DNA of 11,390 nucleotides from an uncultured Aquimonas sp. GTDB lineage: Bacteria; Pseudomonadota; Gammaproteobacteria; Xanthomonadales; Xanthomonadaceae. Shown one piece after another: positions 1 through 7,574 of this stretch (its first letter is position 1; every line of letters starts with the position of its first letter). The stretch spans positions 1-11,390 of the forward strand of contig CAMLOR010000092.1 in the NCBI GenBank assembly GCA_946481615.1, given 5' to 3'. The translations under genes and the position numbers were made by a program. The notes under the pieces were generated by a model. That model was not told the DNA's origin, made no database searches, and was given only the letters and a program-made list of their open reading frames with translations.

Positions 1-1067
1 CCGTTGAGATACAGCGCCATGCGGTTCTCGCTGCGCGAGATGCTGGCGCCGCGCAATTCGCCGGCGGGCATGTCGGGCAGCGGGACTTCCGCGCCGGTGG
101 CGGTGTCGTAGAGATGGATCTCGGTGCTGCCGTCCACATTGAGCGCGGCGATGCGGTATTTGCCGTTGTGCGAGAAGTACGAATACGTGATGTCCCAGGG
201 CTCGCTCTGCACGTCTTCGTGCGTGCCGGCCTTGAGGTCGTAGCGGCGCAGCTTCGAGAACTCGCCGCCCTCGTTGCTGGTGTAGTAGAGGTACTGGTCT
301 GACGGGTCGAAGTCTTCCGCGGCGTAAAGCGCGTTGCCTTCGTGCTTCGTCAGGTGCGTCACCTTCTTCGCGGCGGTGTCGAGCAGGTAGATGTCGTTGT
401 CGTTCGTGGTGCGGGTCTTGCCCAGGGCGATGTATTCGCCGTCGTCGGAGATCGCGCCGACCTCGTAGCCTTCCTTGTTCTCGTAGATGCGCTTGCGCTC
501 GTAGGTCTTGGCGTCGTAGCGGTAGACGTCGAAGAACTTGGCGTCGCGCTCGTTGGTGGCCACGAAGAAGGCGTCGCCGGCGTGGTTGAAGCCGATGAAA
601 TCGGCCTTGAGGTCGTCGCCGGGCGTGAGGTCCTTCTCGCTGCCATCGGTCTCGATGACATAGAGATGATTGAGTTCGTTGCCGCCCTGGTCGCGCGTCA
701 CCAGCATGCGCGTGTCGGTCGGGAAATAGCCGACGGCGAAGTTGTTGTCGGTGTCGGACTGCGTCACCGGCGTCCACTCGCCGCCGCCGACGGGCATCGT
801 GTAGGCGTTCCAGACGCCGCTCTTGTTCGAGGAGAACATGATGCGGCTGTCGTCCGGCGCGAACGAGGCGCCGCCCACCGACACCGTATCGACGAAATCC
901 TCGATGCTGTAGTTCTTGCTCGGGCGCGGCACGGCGGGCGGCGGCGCGGGCGCCGGTTCCACGGCGGCGGTCTGCGCCGGCGGCGGAGCCGATTCCTGCG
1001 AGCAGGCCGACAGCGCCAGCGCGGCGAACAGGGCGGAGGCCAGGACGGTACGGTTCGGACGATGCAT
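1..1067 (-). CDS. S9-family (prolyl oligopeptidase-like) peptidase lipoprotein, N-terminal part
   Basis: The gene starts at the ATG at 1067-1065 and stays open to the window edge, giving 355 codons without a stop; the C-terminal half lies outside. A lipoprotein signal is seen: basic start, hydrophobic stretch (residues 8-19), lipobox LSAC with Cys22 and Ser at +2, which favours outer-membrane sorting. A proline/alanine-rich linker (about 25-50) follows, then repeated beta-strand segments such as NYSIEDF, SFAPDDSRI and TRDQGGNELNHLY (near 120-135), typical of the beta-propeller that precedes the alpha/beta-hydrolase domain in S9 peptidases. The Ser-Asp-His catalytic domain is not visible, so activity is inferred from the propeller. 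GGGGA lies 8 bp upstream of the start as a good ribosome-binding site. The expected role is cleavage of peptides in the periplasm or at the cell surface. A TolB-like propeller protein without a peptidase domain is the main alternative. Confidence 0.85.
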   Translation of the reverse strand, partial: MHRPNRTVLASALFAALALSACSQESAPPPAQTAAVEPAPAPPPAVPRPSKNYSIEDFVDTVSVGGASFAPDDSRIMFSSNKSGVWNAYTMPVGGGEWTPVTQSDTDNNFAVGYFPTDTRMLVTRDQGGNELNHLYVIETDGSEKDLTPGDDLKADFIGFNHAGDAFFVATNERDAKFFDVYRYDAKTYERKRIYENKEGYEVGAISDDGEYIALGKTRTTNDNDIYLLDTAAKKVTHLTKHEGNALYAAEDFDPSDQYLYYTSNEGGEFSKLRRYDLKAGTHEDVQSEPWDITYSYFSHNGKYRIAALNVDGSTEIHLYDTATGAEVPLPDMPAGELRGASISRSENRMALYLN

Positions 1068-1132
1068 GGTGACGTTCCCCGGTTTGACAGGAAGCGGACG
1101 CTAGCACGGCCGGCTGCTAGTCTGCGCGTCGC
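1068..1132. promoter_or_regulatory. Divergent promoter region of the S9 peptidase and ubiA, with a palindrome
   Basis: This 65-bp gap must carry both divergent start signals unless they lie inside the genes. It contains the palindrome CTAGCACGGCCGGCTGCTAG at 1101-1120 (6-bp perfect arms CTAGCA/TGCTAG, 8-bp centre). A weak -10-like TAGTCT (1118-1123) lies 9 bp before the ubiA ATG, and TAGCGT on the minus strand (1104-1099) precedes the peptidase. The palindrome therefore overlaps both candidate -10 elements. A TTGACA at 1084-1089 is 28 bp from TAGTCT, too far to pair with it. Promoter and operator roles are inferred. Confidence 0.3.
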
Positions 1133-2101
1133 ATGAGTCCTGCTTCCGCCCGCCCCAAGGTCCAGGCCCGCCGCACCGCGAAACCGGCCCCGCGCGCGCC
1201 GCTGCCGCCAGCGCCGCCGCCGCGCTGGCACTGGCGCGAACGCCTGCCGCACTACTGGAAACTGATTCGCGGCGACCGCCCGATCGGCATCCTGCTGCTG
1301 CTGTGGCCCACGTGGTGGGCGCTGTGGCTGGCGGCCGAAGGCGTGCCGCCGCTCGGCACACTCTTCATCTTCACCGCCGGCGTGTGGCTCACGCGCAGCG
1401 CGGGCTGCGTGATCAACGACTACGCCGACCGCTGGCTCGATCCGCAGGTGGCGCGCACGAAATCGCGGCCGCTGGCGACGGGCGCCGTGCGCGGGCGCGA
1501 GGCGCTGATGGTGTTCGCGGTGCTGATGCTGGTGGCCTTCGCGCTGGTGCTGCTCACCAACCGGTTGACGGTGTACCTGAGCTTCATCGGCATCGTGCTG
1601 GCGGCGAGCTATCCGTATCTGAAGCGCTACACGTATCTGCCGCAGGTGTATCTGGGGCTGGCTTTCGGCTGGGGCATCCCGATGGCCTTCGCGGCCGTGC
1701 TGGGCGAGGTGCCGGCGCTGGCGTGGCTGCTGTTCTGCGCCAACGTGTTGTGGGCCACCGCCTACGACACCTGGTACGCGATGGTGGATCGCGACGACGA
1801 CATCCGCGCCGGCGCCAAGTCGACGGCCATCCTGTTCGGCGAAGCCGATCTCATCGCGCAGGGGGCGCTGTACGCGTTGTTCCTGGCTGCGCTCTATCTC
1901 GTGGGGCAGCGCGCGGAACTGGGCGAGCACTATCTCTACGGGCTGGGCGCGGCGGCCGTGCTGATCGCCTGGGAATTCTGGCGCGCGCGCGACCGTTCTC
2001 CGGGCGGCTGCTTCAAGGCCTTCCTGCACAACAACTGGGTGGGGCTGGCGGTGTTCGCCGGCATCGCGGCGCATTACGCGCTCGTTTCGGCGGCGAAGTG
2101 A
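1133..2101 (+). CDS. ubiA: 4-hydroxybenzoate polyprenyltransferase
   Basis: This 322-aa integral membrane prenyltransferase attaches the polyprenyl tail to 4-hydroxybenzoate in ubiquinone synthesis. Both Asp-rich UbiA motifs are present: NDYADRWLD at 95-103, followed by RTKSRPL (108-114), and [13 protein letters not shown] at 211-223, followed by GAKSTA (227-232). These residues bind Mg2+ and prenyl diphosphate in the family. The segment [20 protein letters not shown] (46-65) is the usual first helix, and several further hydrophobic helices follow. The protein is about 30 residues longer than E. coli UbiA (290 aa) because of an Arg/Pro/Ala-rich N-terminal extension (residues 1-31). No other ATG or GTG between it and the first helix would remove the extension. 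No Shine-Dalgarno sequence is visible, so the message may be leaderless or have a short leader. It diverges from the S9 peptidase; chorismate lyase (ubiC) is not adjacent. Confidence 0.95.
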   Translation: MSPASARPKVQARRTAKPAPRAPLPPAPPPRWHWRERLPHYWKLIRGDRPIGILLLLWPTWWALWLAAEGVPPLGTLFIFTAGVWLTRSAGCVINDYADRWLDPQVARTKSRPLATGAVRGREALMVFAVLMLVAFALVLLTNRLTVYLSFIGIVLAASYPYLKRYTYLPQVYLGLAFGWGIPMAFAAVLGEVPALAWLLFCANVLWATAYDTWYAMVDRDDDIRAGAKSTAILFGEADLIAQGALYALFLAALYLVGQRAELGEHYLYGLGAAAVLIAWEFWRARDRSPGGCFKAFLHNNWVGLAVFAGIAAHYALVSAAK

Positions 2102-2155
2102 CCTTCGGCAGGCGCGCACGCGGCGCGCCGCGGCGGCAAATGCGGCTTTTCCTCC

Positions 2156-2159
2156 GGAG
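2156..2159 (+). promoter_or_regulatory. Ribosome-binding site that sets the ridA-like start
   Basis: GGAG (within CTCCGGAGC) ends 7 bp before the ATG at 2167. It favours that start over the in-frame ATG at 2140, which has no such site and would put nine extra residues, including three arginines, in front of an otherwise regular signal peptide. Confidence 0.6.
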
Positions 2160-2166
2160 CATCCGC

Positions 2167-2670
2167 ATGCGCAACACCCTGATCGTCCTCGCGCTCGCCA
2201 TGGCGTCGTCCACCGCCTTCGCCGAGACGGCGTCGCGCGAGCATCTGGCGCCCAAGGGCACCGAACGCGCCTACCACGATTGGCATTACACGCCGGCGGT
2301 GAAGGTGGGCGACATGGTGATCGTGTCGGGCATTCCTTCGGGGCCCGGCGCTACCTACGAAGAACAGATGCACGCGATGTTCCGGCACGCGAAAGCGACG
2401 CTCGAAACCGCGGGCGCCACGCTCGCCGACGTGGTCGAGATCACCACGTTCCACGCCCACGCGAAGGACACCGCCAGCTTCCGCGCCGAGTTCGAGAAGC
2501 TCACGCCCATCCACCACGAATACTTTCCCGCCAACTACCCGGCATGGACCGCCGTCGGCACCACGGCGCTGCTGGCCGATGGCGCGGCGGTGGAGATGCG
2601 GCTGGTGGCGGTGATCGGGTCGGGCAAGAACCCGAAGGTCGCGATTCCGGAACCCGCGCCGGCGAAGTGA
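2167..2670 (+). CDS. Secreted RidA-family (YjgF/YER057c/UK114) protein lacking the catalytic Arg
   Basis: The 167-aa product has a signal peptide (MRNTLIVLALAMASSTAFA, predicted cleavage after A-F-A at 19) followed by one RidA domain (about 36-150). Matching segments are KVGDMVIVSGIP (46-57), the amphipathic helix around 65-83, DVVEITTFHAHAKD (88-101) and AAVEMRLVAVIG (140-151). By hand alignment to E. coli RidA, Tyr17 corresponds to Y41 and Glu120 to E143. The position of Arg105, which holds the substrate carboxylate in the 2-aminoacrylate/imine deaminase, falls on W127 in YPAWTAVG. Imine deaminase activity is therefore doubtful. Arg is known to be absent from several Rid subfamilies of unknown function. 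Predicted location is the periplasm, unlike cytosolic RidA. It lies 65 bp after ubiA and may share its transcript, but its ribosome-binding site is its own. Family assignment is firm; function is unknown. Confidence 0.88.
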   Translation: MRNTLIVLALAMASSTAFAETASREHLAPKGTERAYHDWHYTPAVKVGDMVIVSGIPSGPGATYEEQMHAMFRHAKATLETAGATLADVVEITTFHAHAKDTASFRAEFEKLTPIHHEYFPANYPAWTAVGTTALLADGAAVEMRLVAVIGSGKNPKVAIPEPAPAK

Positions 2671-2672
2671 TC

Positions 2673-2700
2673 GTCGTCCCCGCGCAGGCGGGGACCCAGG
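2673..2700 (+). repeat. GC-rich hairpin repeat, unit 1 of the ridA-comF pair
   Basis: The unit has stem GTCCCCGC (2676-2683), loop GCAG (2684-2687), stem GCGGGGAC (2688-2695) and tail CCAGG. It begins two bases after the ridA-like stop. The same unit recurs inverted at 2810-2840 and as a pair at 9006-9081, a layout like REP-type intergenic repeats. At this place it could also act as a bidirectional RNA hairpin between converging genes, but no U-tract follows. Confidence 0.8.
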
Positions 2701-2809
2701 CGCGAGGAACCGCGCTTTGCCTTGGCGTTCCGCGCACGAGCATACGGACGATTCGATTCGCACCGCGGTTTTCGCCGGCATGGGAGACGCACGATTGATG
2801 CGCTCCGCA
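2701..2809. other. Spacer between the two inverted repeat units
   Basis: This 109-bp stretch separates unit 1 and unit 2. I see no credible gene, promoter or further repeat. The short open frames crossing it run out of the hairpin units and have no recognisable protein content. Confidence 0.5.
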
Positions 2810-2840
2810 CCTGGATTCCCGCCTGCGCGGGGAATGACGA
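2810..2840 (-). repeat. GC-rich hairpin repeat, unit 2 of the ridA-comF pair (inverted)
   Basis: Read on the minus strand the unit is ATTCCCCGC, loop GCAG, GCGGGAAT, tail CCAGG. It is the same design as unit 1 in opposite orientation, with A-T/T-A pairs at the base of the stem and one unpaired extra C. Together with unit 1 it brackets the ridA-comF convergent gap and ends 25 bp before the comF stop. Confidence 0.78.
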
Positions 2841-2865
2841 TGGGGGGCGGAAGGGCGGTGCGGGA

Positions 2866-3612
2866 TTACACCGGGCTGGCGGTGCGCGCGGCCGCCAGCA
2901 CCCGCACTTCCGCTGCGCCGGCGGCGAGCAGCGTCCTCGCCGCTTCGCGCACCGTCGAGCCGGTCGTGATCACGTCGTCGACCAGCAGCACGCGGCGGCC
3001 GCGCACGGTGCTTGCGTCGGCGACGAACGCACCGCGCAGATTGCGGCGGCGCTGCGCGGCGGTCAGCTCGCTCTGCGGCGCGGTGTCCCGCACTCGGCTC
3101 AGTGCCGCGGCCGCCAGCGGCAAGCGCCAACTCGCCGCCAGCGGTTTCGCCAGTTCCAGCGCCTGGTTGTAGCCGCGCCGGCCCAGCCGCCCGCGATGCA
3201 GCGGCACCGGCACCAGCACATCGGCCTCGACCGCGTTCACGCTTGCAAGGATCAGTTGCGCGAGCAGGGCGCCCGCGGCCAGGTTCGCGTGGAATTTGAA
3301 GCGCGTCACCAGCCCGTCGACGGGCGCCTCGTAACGCAACGCGACGATGGCCGCGACGAACGGCGGCGGGGATCGCAGACAGATGCCGCATTGCACCGCG
3401 GATCCGCCTGGCAAGGGCAATCCGCAGCGCGCGCAGGCGTGGCGATTGACCGGCAATGCGGTGCCGCACGGAGCGCAAAGGTCGCGCCCGCCGCAACCTT
3501 CGCCGCCGCAGGCCAGGCAGCGCGAAGGCAACAGCCAGTGCCCCAGACGGGCCAGCGCGGCGGCCGGATTCAGGTTGACAGGCCTCCGCCCGACTTCCCA
3601 GACTTGCCTCAC
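2866..3612 (-). CDS. comF: ComF family phosphoribosyltransferase-like protein
   Basis: The 248-aa product has the two-part ComF layout. An N-terminal zinc-ribbon region contains four Cys pairs (C32/C35, C46/C49, C60/C63, C75/C78). A type I phosphoribosyltransferase domain follows, with [20 protein letters not shown] (131-150) and the PRPP-binding loop [14 protein letters not shown] (207-220), both Asp residues (212, 213) present. ComF proteins are needed for DNA uptake in naturally competent bacteria; the exact reaction is not settled. The start is a GTG at 3612-3610; no other ATG or GTG lies before the first Cys, so it is the best choice, although its ribosome-binding site is weak. It diverges from bioB across 20 bp, an arrangement I recall from other Xanthomonadales, so the bioB promoter probably lies within its 5' coding part. 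It converges on the ridA-like gene. Confidence 0.93.
   Translation of the reverse strand: MRQVWEVGRRPVNLNPAAALARLGHWLLPSRCLACGGEGCGGRDLCAPCGTALPVNRHACARCGLPLPGGSAVQCGICLRSPPPFVAAIVALRYEAPVDGLVTRFKFHANLAAGALLAQLILASVNAVEADVLVPVPLHRGRLGRRGYNQALELAKPLAASWRLPLAAAALSRVRDTAPQSELTAAQRRRNLRGAFVADASTVRGRRVLLVDDVITTGSTVREAARTLLAAGAAEVRVLAAARTASPV
3575..3604 (+). promoter_or_regulatory. Candidate bioB promoter inside the comF 5' end
   Basis: TTGACA (3575-3580), an 18-bp spacer and CAGACT (3599-3604) give a sigma70-like arrangement ending 28 bp before the bioB ATG. The bioB-comF gap is only 20 bp, so a bioB promoter has to overlap comF. The -10 match is poor, so this is tentative. Confidence 0.3.
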
Positions 3613-3632
3613 TTTGCCAGCCGGTTTTTCCG

Positions 3633-4643
3633 ATGTCAGCCGTCCTTCGCCATGACTGGGCGCGCGATGAAGTGCGCGCCCTGTTCGACCTGCCGTTCAA
3701 CGACCTCGTGTTCCGCGCCGCCGCGGTGCATCGCGAGCATTTCGACCCGAACCAGGTGCAGGTTTCGACGCTGCTGTCGGTGAAGACCGGCGGCTGCCCC
3801 GAGGATTGCGCCTACTGCCCGCAGGCCGCGCGCTACGACACGGGCCTGAAGGCGCACAAGCTGATGAGCACCGAAGAGGTGCTGGAGAAGGCGCAGGCCG
3901 CGAAGGATGCCGGCGCCACGCGCTTCTGCATGGGCGCGGCCTGGCGCGCGCCGAAAGACCGCGACGTCGAAAAGGTGGCCGACATGGTGCGCGCGGTGCG
4001 CGCGCTCGGCATGGAAACCTGCGCCACGCTCGGCATGCTGACCGAATCGCAGGCGCTGGCGCTCAAGGACGCCGGGCTCGCCTACTACAACCACAACCTC
4101 GACACCGCGCCCGAGCACTACGGCCAGATCATCCACACCCGCGATTATCAGGACCGCCTCGACACCCTCGAACACGTGCGCAACGCCGGCATGAAGACCT
4201 GCTGCGGCGGCATCGTGGGCCTGGGCGAGACGCGCGACGAGCGCGCCGGCCTGCTGCAGACCCTGGCCAATCTGCCCGAACACCCGCAATCGGTGCCGAT
4301 CAACCGCCTGGTGCAAGTGGCCGGCACGCCGCTGCACGGCACCGCCGAACTGGACCCGCTCGAATTCGTGCGCACCATCGCGGTCGCGCGCCTGCTGATG
4401 CCGCAGTCTGTGGTCCGGCTGTCGGCGGGGCGCAGCGAAATGAGCGACGAACTCCAGGCCCTGTGCTTCCTGGCCGGCGCCAATTCCATCTTCTACGGCG
4501 AGAAGCTGCTCACCACCGGCAACCCGGACGTCGAGCACGACCGCGCGCTGTTCCACCGCCTGGGCCTGTCGCCGATGCCGGTGCCGCACGAACCCGGCAC
4601 CGTGCACGCCGACATCTGTGCCCCGGTCGAACGCGCGGCCTGA
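3633..4643 (+). CDS. bioB: Biotin synthase
   Basis: The 336-aa radical-SAM enzyme inserts sulfur into dethiobiotin, the last step of biotin synthesis. The CxxxCxxC motif for the SAM-binding [4Fe-4S] cluster is at C55, C59 and C62 ([12 protein letters not shown]). Ligands of the second, sulfur-donating [2Fe-2S] cluster are present by comparison with E. coli (C97, C128, C188, R260): C99 in [10 protein letters not shown]130 in [10 protein letters not shown]190 in [13 protein letters not shown] and R262 in VRLSAGR. Length matches the family (about 345). The first ATG was chosen; the ATG at 3652 is out of frame. No clear ribosome-binding site precedes it. It is the first gene of a tight run: bioF starts 4 bp after its stop. 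Confidence 0.98.
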   Translation: MSAVLRHDWARDEVRALFDLPFNDLVFRAAAVHREHFDPNQVQVSTLLSVKTGGCPEDCAYCPQAARYDTGLKAHKLMSTEEVLEKAQAAKDAGATRFCMGAAWRAPKDRDVEKVADMVRAVRALGMETCATLGMLTESQALALKDAGLAYYNHNLDTAPEHYGQIIHTRDYQDRLDTLEHVRNAGMKTCCGGIVGLGETRDERAGLLQTLANLPEHPQSVPINRLVQVAGTPLHGTAELDPLEFVRTIAVARLLMPQSVVRLSAGRSEMSDELQALCFLAGANSIFYGEKLLTTGNPDVEHDRALFHRLGLSPMPVPHEPGTVHADICAPVERAA

Positions 4644-4647
4644 GCGC

Positions 4648-5838
<1,191 letters not shown>

Positions 5839-5840
5839 CG

Positions 5841-6584
5841 GTGCACATCGAAGTGCATGGCCAGGGCCCGGCCCTGGTGCTGATCCATGGCTGGGCGATG
5901 CACGGCGGCATCTTCGCGCCGCTGGTGCGCGAACTGGCGCCGCACTTTGCCGTGCATCTGGTGGACCTGCCCGGGCACGGCCTGAGCGCGGAGCGCGAGG
6001 CCGTTTTCGACCCGATCGACTGCGCGCGCCGCATCGCCGAACGCGTGCCGGCGGCGACGTGGGCCGGCTGGTCGCTCGGCGGACTGGTCGCGCTGCATGC
6101 GGCGCTGGAAGCGCCATCGCGCGTGACATCGCTCGCGCTGATCGCCTCCAACCCGCGCTTCGTGCTCGGCGACGATTGGGACCTGGGCGTGGCGCACGAG
6201 GTCTTCACCCAGTTCGCGACCGGCCTGCGCACCGACTGGCGCCGCACGCTGGAGCGCTTCCTCGCGCTCGAAGCGCACGGCTCCGAACGCGCCCAGGCCG
6301 AACTGCGCGAACTCAAATCGCACCTGTTCGAACGCGGCGAGCCGTCGCTGCCCGTGCTCGAACAAGGCTTGCGCGTGCTCGACGAAACCGATCTGCGCGA
6401 CCGCCTCGCGGAACTGACGATGCCGAACACGTGGATCGCCGGCCGCCGCGACCGGCTCGTCCCCCCCGCTGCGATGCGCTGGGCCGCCGCACGGGCGCAC
6501 GGCGAGTATCTCGAACTACCGACCGGCCATGCGCCTTTCCTGAGCCACGCAGCCGAGGTCGCGGCCGCGATTCAAACCCGCTGA
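5841..6584 (+). CDS. bioH: Pimeloyl-ACP methyl ester carboxylesterase
   Basis: The 247-aa alpha/beta hydrolase removes the methyl group placed by BioC, releasing pimeloyl-ACP for BioF. The catalytic triad is visible: S78 in GWSLGG, D204 in AGRRDRLVP and H230 in TGHAPF, corresponding to E. coli S82, D207 and H235. The oxyanion segment HGWAMHGG lies at 16-23 and VDLPGHGLS at 41-49. The GTG start at 5841 is 2 bp after the bioF stop (TGAcgGTG), which points to translational coupling; starting there gives MHIEVHGQGP, the usual BioH beginning. A run of seven C (6461-6467) lies between the codons for D204 and H230. The position between bioF and bioC supports BioH rather than another esterase. Confidence 0.95.
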   Translation: MHIEVHGQGPALVLIHGWAMHGGIFAPLVRELAPHFAVHLVDLPGHGLSAEREAVFDPIDCARRIAERVPAATWAGWSLGGLVALHAALEAPSRVTSLALIASNPRFVLGDDWDLGVAHEVFTQFATGLRTDWRRTLERFLALEAHGSERAQAELRELKSHLFERGEPSLPVLEQGLRVLDETDLRDRLAELTMPNTWIAGRRDRLVPPAAMRWAAARAHGEYLELPTGHAPFLSHAAEVAAAIQTR

Positions 6585-6698
6585 TCGCGGCAAGCGCGCC
6601 TTCGGCTTTCCCTGCAATCCGGACGAAAACCCGAGGGGCGCGCGGGTCCTCGCGACGCCGCCGTGCTCCACGACACAGCGGCCCCGTAAAATCCCGCC
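6585..6698 (+). promoter_or_regulatory. bioH-bioC intergenic region with a candidate leaderless bioC promoter
   Basis: This 114-bp gap is the only sizeable break in the biotin run. TAAAAT at 6687-6692 fits a -10 element and ends 6 bp before the bioC ATG (6699). A transcript from it would start at or next to the ATG, and no Shine-Dalgarno sequence is present, so a leaderless message is possible. The -35 region about 17 bp upstream (near TGCTCC) is poor. GC-rich inverted segments near 6629-6647 (ACCCG/CGGGT) could fold weakly. No clear terminator is seen. Confidence 0.35.
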
Positions 6699-7574
6699 AT
6701 GACCCTCGATCCCAAGCAGGTGCGCCGCGCCTTCTCGCGCGCCGCGCCCCGATATGCCGCCACCGCCGTCCTGCAGAAGGAAGTGGAGTCGCGCCTGCTC
6801 GAGCAGCTCGATTACGTGGAGCGTTCGCCCGCGCGCATCGTCGACGTGGGGGCGGGCCCGGGCCGCGCCAGCGCGGCGTTGAAGGCGCGCTGGCCGAAGG
6901 CGCAGGTGATCGCGATCGACCTCGCCCTGCCGATGCTGCGCGAGGCGAAGAAGCAGGCCGGCTGGCTGCGGCCGAAATTCCAGCGCGTCAACGCCGATGC
7001 CACCGCCCTGCCGCTGGCCGACGGCAGCGTCGATCTGCTGTTCTCCAACCTGTGCATCCAGTGGGTCACCGACCTGCCCGCGCTGTTCGCGGAATGGCGG
7101 CGCGTGGTGGCGCCCGGCGGACTCGTGTTGCTGTCGAGCTTCGGGCCACAGACGCTGCACGAACTGCGCGCAGCTTTCGCCGCGGTCGACGACGATCCAC
7201 ACGTCAGCCCGTTCGCGCCGATCCAGACCCTCGGCGACGCGCTGCTCGCCAGCGGCTTCCGCGATCCGGTGCTCGACGCCGACCTCTTCACGCTCACCTA
7301 TCGCGCGGCGCCCGACCTGATGCACGAACTGCGCACGATCGGCGCCGGCAATGCGGCCGGCGCGCGGCGCCGCACGCTCACCGGCAAGACGCGCATGCAG
7401 CGCGTGTACGAGGCCTACGAGCCGTTCCGCCGCGAAGGCGTGCTGCCGGCCACGTACGAAGTGCTCTATGCGCAGGCCTGGGGACCGGAGCCCGGGCAAC
7501 CGCGCCGCACGGCGGGCGGCGATCTGGCAGCCGTGCCGGTGTCGCGCATCCCGATCCGGCGCCGCGGCGAGTGA
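6699..7574 (+). CDS. bioC: Malonyl-ACP O-methyltransferase
   Basis: The 291-aa SAM-dependent methyltransferase methylates the free carboxyl of malonyl-ACP/CoA, so that fatty-acid synthesis can build the pimeloyl chain. SAM-binding motif I is IVDVGAGPGR (47-56). D74 in IAIDLALPML follows the second strand, and NADATALPLADGSVD (98-112) leads to SNLCIQW (116-122), a run typical of BioC. The N-terminal VRRAFSRAAPRYAATAVLQ (8-26) also matches the family. It is about 40 residues longer than E. coli BioC (251), mainly at the C terminus, which ends in an Arg-rich tail. Gene order after bioH supports the assignment. Its stop overlaps the next gene's GTG start (GTGA), so the transporter downstream is probably co-translated with it. 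The ATG at 6699 has no ribosome-binding site. Confidence 0.95.
   Translation: MTLDPKQVRRAFSRAAPRYAATAVLQKEVESRLLEQLDYVERSPARIVDVGAGPGRASAALKARWPKAQVIAIDLALPMLREAKKQAGWLRPKFQRVNADATALPLADGSVDLLFSNLCIQWVTDLPALFAEWRRVVAPGGLVLLSSFGPQTLHELRAAFAAVDDDPHVSPFAPIQTLGDALLASGFRDPVLDADLFTLTYRAAPDLMHELRTIGAGNAAGARRRTLTGKTRMQRVYEAYEPFRREGVLPATYEVLYAQAWGPEPGQPRRTAGGDLAAVPVSRIPIRRRGE

Noticed and set aside
1084..1123. Sigma70 promoter TTGACA plus TAGTCT for ubiA
   Set aside because: The spacer is 28 bp, far outside the usable range.
764..2119. Long Arg/Pro/His-rich open frame on the minus strand across ubiA
   Set aside because: It is the antisense of ubiA and of the peptidase start, has no domain, and follows from high GC content; ubiA has full family motifs.
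2535..2810. Small protein ending in a GPRLRGDD-like segment
   Set aside because: This peptide type is the translation of the hairpin repeat and is a common false gene call.
2671..2840. CRISPR array or IS remnant
   Set aside because: There are only two inverted units, no regularly spaced direct repeats, no transposase and no target duplication seen.
3573..3632. BirA operator (TTGTAAACC-spacer-GGTTTACAA type) before bioB
   Set aside because: Only half-site-like pieces (GGTTGACAG, GGTTTTTCC) are present; no partner half-site lies at the required distance.
6585..6650. Rho-independent terminator between bioH and bioC
   Set aside because: Only short imperfect GC stems and no U-tract are seen.
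6059..7570. Plus-strand open frame upstream of the transporter, as a longer protein
   Set aside because: It overlaps bioH and bioC in another frame and is Arg/Ala-rich without motifs; the transporter begins at the GTG that overlaps the bioC stop.
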